NCBI GenBank assembly: GCA_963920665.1
Contig: OY987272.1
Coordinates: 12,653,001-12,717,000 of the forward strand
Length of the DNA stretch: 64,000 nt
Direction of reading: 5' to 3'
Source of the DNA: Straminergon stramineum
Taxonomy: Eukaryota; Streptophyta; Bryopsida; Hypnales; Calliergonaceae
The notes beneath the pieces were generated by a model. The model was not told the DNA's origin, did no database searches, and saw nothing but the letters and a program-made list of their open reading frames with translations. The position numbers and the translations under genes are program-made. Below, one piece after another: positions 59,571-64,000 of the stretch; the stretch's first letter is position 1; each line of letters opens with the position of its first letter.

Positions 59571-61360
59571 GAAATTATATTTGTCATGGAAAACTTACAA
59601 CATTTATATGTGGATGTTGTGAGATTTGTGCACTTGATTCAATTGACCATAGTAGATATTGCATATTTATGTATGGAGAATTGCAATTGCATAGATGGTT
59701 ATTGAAAATCATGCTTTTCTTTTCTCTTTTCGCATTGAACTTCGTTGAAGCTATGAAAGTAATTTTTTGGTGACCATTTTTGGCTATATTTTGTTGTTAC
59801 TCTCCAAGGACCTTTAGGGGTGAATCTGTGAAGGAGTTTATACCTGTACTTAGACACTTTGTCTTGAAAAGTAAGGGATTGTGTTAGTTCATTGTAATTT
59901 GGTTTTCTACTTCAGAAAGAAGAAAGGATTCTATCACTTGTGGTTTTGGATTGAGATTTTGTAGAGAACGTAGTTCACAATAAAGTTTAATGTGTTTGGT
60001 AGTACAATACAAGTGTTGCACTTCTATTGCTATTTTCAAAATGATGAAACATTGTCTTCCTTTTCAAATTTGGTATACAAGTAATTAATATTGAATAGAT
60101 TAGGGAATTCAAGAAAGACAAGCTTCCGTGGTAGATCTTTTGTAGAACATGAAGGGAAACATGGATTTGAAGTTTTGGGCGAATTTGTTGTTCAAAAGAA
60201 GTTGCATTTCGAATGTCTGTATCTAATAATGAATTTGTATTGTTAAACACTGTAAGATTTGTTTTGAATGTTCCAGCAATAAATTCTATATTTTCGAAGA
60301 AGTCATACATCAGTGTTCAACTTGAAGAGTACTTATAAGTTTTTTTTATATTAGTTTCTTATGAACAGTTTTTCTACAAAATTCTATAAATTTCATTATT
60401 ATGCTTTTCAAAGAGAAGAGGAAGAAATCATTATCCTTTCATGTTGAAGGAATGTTAGTTTTGAATTGAAATTGAAATTGAAATTTTTTTGAATGAAAAC
60501 TCTAAAGCACTCATAGTGCGTTGATCAGTAATTTCATCCAATGCTACCCACTTCCATCTAAGTACGTGTTAGTTGATCACTTAGTGGATATTCATGTGCT
60601 TTAATAATGAATTTCATTCAAAATTGTATTTCAACCATATTAATCTTGGACAAAGTGCTCCAATATCCATTTTTTGGAAGATGAATTCATTGAAACTACA
60701 ATTTCATCATTGTAATTGTTGGGATGGAAGTTCTTCTATTTTGTGGAGTTACTATAGTACACTATTAGGTTGTTGTTCTTTCTAAGGGTTGGATTTGGTG
60801 TTAGTGGAGTACATAATTTTCTAAATGTAGCACTATGCAAGTACGTCAAGTGATTGACCAAGCCAAAACTACATTCACTTTATTTCAAAAGTGGATTTGC
60901 CAAGATGAAGTCAAAGATTTTAAGGACACAAGAATTTCAAAAAATCACCATGTTAAAAGAACCTTCTTTGAAATCCATTCCAACAAATTCTACTCCAAAT
61001 TTTGGAAAAGGTAATATTTTACCTTGATATTAAATGTTGAAGAAATTTTGAAATTTTCCTTTCAAAATTCGTACAAAGTATTGGTGACAGTACTATAGTG
61101 GTGAATCAAACCATAGGAATGAAATCTACAACTCTTGGCTAGGTCCACAACTTTTATCAATTTGTATATTAATTCCAAAATATTCTTTCAAATAGAACTA
61201 AATAAATATTTTTCAGAACTCATCAATTTCGGAAATTAAACATGACATTTAGGAATTAATAGTGTATTGTATTAAGATTAATGTTGTACTATTACTATAG
61301 AATATAATACATGGCACTATTTTACAATACTGTATCAATATATGTACTATATTATTAAAA
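59571..61360. repeat. Right interior of the CACTA-like element, with a TTAA-family repeat fragment at 60650-60985
   Basis: 60650-60985 resembles the arms at 7590-7937 and 8367-8710 (gtgctccaatatccattttt; caagtgattgaccaagccaa; gaaatccattccaacaaatt). No gene is recognised in the rest. Confidence 0.5.
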
Positions 61361-61946
61361 TGCAGTACTGCAAAAGTATGAGCTTTGTCATGTATGATAT
61401 TGCTACTCCAACATTACTTTTGCAGTATTGCTAAAGTACTAGTATAGCAACTTTTCATTTGCTGTTGGGGTTGTATTGTATTCAAACAGTAAGTACAATA
61501 TAATATACTCATGTAATATTTAAACAATATACATGTAGTATTCAAACAATTTGAAAAAATAATTATAACATTTGTATAAACGCAGTAATACATATAGTAC
61601 TGCAAAAATATTAACCTGTATAGTTCCTCCAGTAGTACTGCAATAGTACAACTGGAGTGGGGGGGCACTTTCCTGATGTAGTACTCTAGAACCCCGTCAC
61701 TTTTCATTACGTGAAATAGCAACAAAAGTCACGAAGGACAAAACGTGGAGTTGACTTGGATATTGATATGAGATCATTTTCAGTGAAAAGTGACACAGGT
61801 CTGGAGCTCTGCAATGAAAAACGGCAGGATTTGCTCTAGTGCATGCTCTGAAGGTTGAGATATTTGAACTAAGTTATTGCAGCTGAAGCTACATGTAGTG
61901 TGAAAGTACAACAAATTAAAAATTGGTAAAACTGTCAGGTGCTTGT

Positions 61947-61953
61947 TATATAA
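61947..61953 (+). promoter_or_regulatory. TATA box of quinoprotein gene copy 2
   Basis: TATATAA lies 48 bp upstream of the ATG at 62002 in sequence nearly identical to the copy 1 promoter, but here without the MITE pair. Confidence 0.7.
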
Positions 61954-62001
61954 GTCCTGAGCCTGGAGTTTGTGTTTCAAAGGTTGTTGAGTTCCTTTGC
62001 C

Positions 62002-64000
62002 ATGATGACACATGGAGAGCTAGCATGCATATTTCTTCTCACCACTTTGTACTGGAACTCTTATCTCCTCTGTGCACACTCCCTGGAATCATTTGCTGAG
62101 GCAGAGGTACACCACTTCAGCAGGAAGTAGCTTAAATATGTTCTGGTTTTGCTTGGATGATGTTCGATACTTACCATAATTCTTGCTCTTCAATATCACA
62201 TTAACAGTTGCTGGAAATAACCCTATTGTTCTCCACTAAGAGCATCTTTGTTTTATATGGGGGATTTCCATCAATTCTGTTTATTTGAGCAATTTTGCTC
62301 AGTTTTGTTTTGACCTCAATTGTGTTAAATGGCAGAATTGGAAGACTTCTGTCATACTGACGCAGTTTTAGTGTTTAACTGAAGCCTCAGATCTAATCCT
62401 GGCCTAGTCTTTCGAGATTTTGAAAATCCTCATTAATTTTCAGAACCTTGGGCACTTGAATGTCACATATTTGGCACTTTGAAAGACGTGATACTTAACC
62501 AGTAAGATTGTTTTTTAGTGACCAATTTCCCTCAGTTTTCTACTCCGTAATAAGCATATGACCAATTTCACAAAACTTGAGTCAAAACTTACCTGTCCTA
62601 GTGATTTCAGACCTTGCAATTGCCACAGTTTAAAGAAAAGTTTATCATTCAATATCCTATTCTGCTTAGGATATCACACAGCAGACGGAAGTGAGAAGAT
62701 TGACTGCCCTAATTTGAGTTAGAGAATACATCGTTAGGGCTGTTGCAGTGCACACCTTCAAGTTCTACCTGATTAATATCTTCTTGCTGTCCATTTTGAG
62801 TTTGGCATTGATTCTGAACATCAAATTTCTCGTCATGAATACTACCTTAGTCTAGCCTCCCAAAGACTTTTTCAAATCTTCTTTGAGAATCTCCTCTTAC
62901 TATGGAACACAATCCTTGCACTCTTCAAACCCCAATTGTTTACTATAGCTTGGATCCAGAATACTTGCATGCCAACTCTACCGTAGTAGGAATGGATGGA
63001 AAGCTGCCGATTTTGATGTATAAACTGCACAAACTGCGAGTCTTTCATTTGATGTAGCTAGTGTCATGGATTGCAGTGGCCAAACCATGGAGGTGGACTT
63101 GAGAACCGACGAGAGGCCAGGCATGAGCAAAAAATAAGCCCTCACACTCTTGGCAAGCTGAAGAAGAAGTGGAGTGTCACCACGTCGGGGGATGTCACAG
63201 CCACTCCTGCAATTGCAAATGGTATGGTCTACTTCCCAACCTGGACGGGTGAAGTTTATGCAGTGCAACAAACAGATGGGAAGCTGGTGTGGCGAAAGAA
63301 CTTGACGGACTTGGTGGGAAGCAAATCGGTTATCCTCTCAAGGCACACGCCCGTGGTGGAGAAGGAGTATTTGCTTGTAGGAATCTACATTCCAGGCCTT
63401 CAACTGGCTCTCAACATCAACACTGGAGATTTAATTTGGTCCAAGCTTTTGGATTCCAACCCCTATGCCTGCATCACCATGTCAGGCTCTGTCTACATGA
63501 GGTAATTAATGCTATCCTGCACTTAGTTTCCCCTCGGACCTAAAAGGCACTTCATCACTGATCAAGAGTCATTCCCAATTTACATGAATTTAGTCAAGCT
63601 CTCACAATCATCCTAAACCGAACTACTTGTTTAAGCAAATTTGTGTAACTTGACCCATCCATGCTGGAATCAATCAACCCCCCAAAAAATGAATCTCAAT
63701 CATCTACAACAATTATGTCTTCTAACAGAATTGGAGTGTAATTTTCCGATGTCATTATCTCAATTTTCTCTATTACTTTACATGCAGAGAGGTCACAAAA
63801 GCATCTTCCCTGCATTAACTATTGTACTCTAGCTTTAGAAGAATTTTTGAAATTCACTGAGATAATTAGGAGCAAGGATTGGTTGCTCTCATAAAGAAGA
63901 TTATGCTAGTATCTATAGGAATTTTGTGCACAAGGAATTTGGGTAGCCCCTTTGAATCAACATAGTACTTTTAAGACAAGATGGAATCATCTCTATCCTA
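62002..64000 (+). CDS. Secreted PQQ-type quinoprotein, copy 2 (exons 1-2, runs off right edge)
   Basis: Exon 1 is 62002-62106 (35 codons, identical to copy 1) and exon 2 is 63077-63501 (425 nt), with the same splice sites (GAG|GTACAC, TTGCAG|TGG, ATGAG|GTAATT). The window ends in intron 2; exon 3 should begin about 20-30 bp beyond the edge. In exon 2 only two residues differ from copy 1 (SPHTL for SPLTL, KWSVTT for KWSATT), and introns also align closely, so the duplication is recent. Function as for copy 1: a secreted beta-propeller of the polyvinyl-alcohol-dehydrogenase-like group, substrate unknown. The promoter keeps the pre-MITE arrangement, so this copy may keep the ancestral expression; a CACTA-like element lies about 0.2-0.3 kb upstream. 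Confidence 0.85.

Larger units (their letters stand above)
51161..61684 (+). mobile_element. CACTA/Plavaka-like DNA transposon (about 10.5 kb), decayed
   Basis: The left end reads cactactcatcaggaaatt and the right end is the complement of gtactacatcaggaaagtg: a short inverted repeat with the core catcaggaaa, the left one opening with CACTA. Both terminal regions are crowded with tactgcag/gcagtact words (51196-51340, 61360-61640), as expected for subterminal repeats of CACTA elements. It carries decayed transposase exons at 57364-59570. Independently, the two arms of the quinoprotein duplication show that about 10.7 kb was inserted here (51140 to about 61826). The right terminus is mutated (no TAGTG) and no 3-bp target duplication is seen. 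Minor insertions lie within it (MITE at 55140). Confidence 0.6.

Overview
This is nuclear DNA of a land plant, most likely a non-seed plant (bryophyte or lycophyte grade); this rests on general resemblance, not a database match. The grounds are AT-rich sequence with GT-AG introns, plant-type CCCTAAA telomere motifs, PIF/Harbinger and CACTA-like transposon remains, TTAA-flanked MITEs, a solo LTR, and a four-exon secreted quinoprotein gene of the plant polyvinyl-alcohol-dehydrogenase-like type. Nearly everything else is mobile DNA or its debris.

Layout. (1) 1-15.8 kb: two divergent gene sets share one 21-bp palindrome, TTCAGGTCG-N3-CGACCTGAA. The minus strand has an FCP1-like HAD phosphatase exon cut by the window edge (1-415) and a three-exon gene (5214-1539, all introns phase 0) for a protein of about 1,107 residues with a ParB/DGQHR-like motif. 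The plus strand has a 948-codon DUF7869/DDE-transposase-like frame (12890-15733) broken by exactly three stops. Palindrome arrays lie upstream of both genes (5289-6115 with periods of 84-85 bp; 11730-12797 with periods of about 112 bp), and both introns of the minus-strand gene also contain the palindrome. (2) 17.6-22.1 kb: an apparently intact quinoprotein gene on the minus strand (540 residues). (3) 22.1-34.8 kb: MITEs, two retroposon tails, tandem repeats and TTAA-flanked elements of about 0.9 kb. (4) 35.3-39.8 kb: a decayed gene with a methyltransferase-like end, plus decayed plus-strand frames. (5) 42.5-49.0 kb: a broken PIF/Harbinger element (transposase and Myb/SANT-like gene, convergent), with a hairpin Tc1/mariner-type MITE inside the transposase and a solo LTR between the two genes. 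(6) 51.1-61.7 kb: a CACTA/Plavaka-like element of about 10.5 kb with decayed transposase exons. (7) 62.0-64.0 kb: the first two exons of a second, nearly identical quinoprotein gene in inverted orientation.

Working together. The only apparently intact host genes are the two quinoprotein copies, arms of an inverted duplication with starts about 40 kb apart. Comparing the arms shows what has inserted: a MITE pair and two retroposon tails in the promoter of copy 1, and a CACTA-like element of about 10.7 kb upstream of copy 2. In the 1-15.8 kb region a ParB-fold-like protein, a transposase and arrays of one dyad site could form a single mobile system in which the palindromes are binding sites; this is inference. 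Most internal stops in the decayed genes are explained by single C-to-T changes, as expected for methylated, silenced transposons. Coordinates of introns and repeat ends were read by eye.
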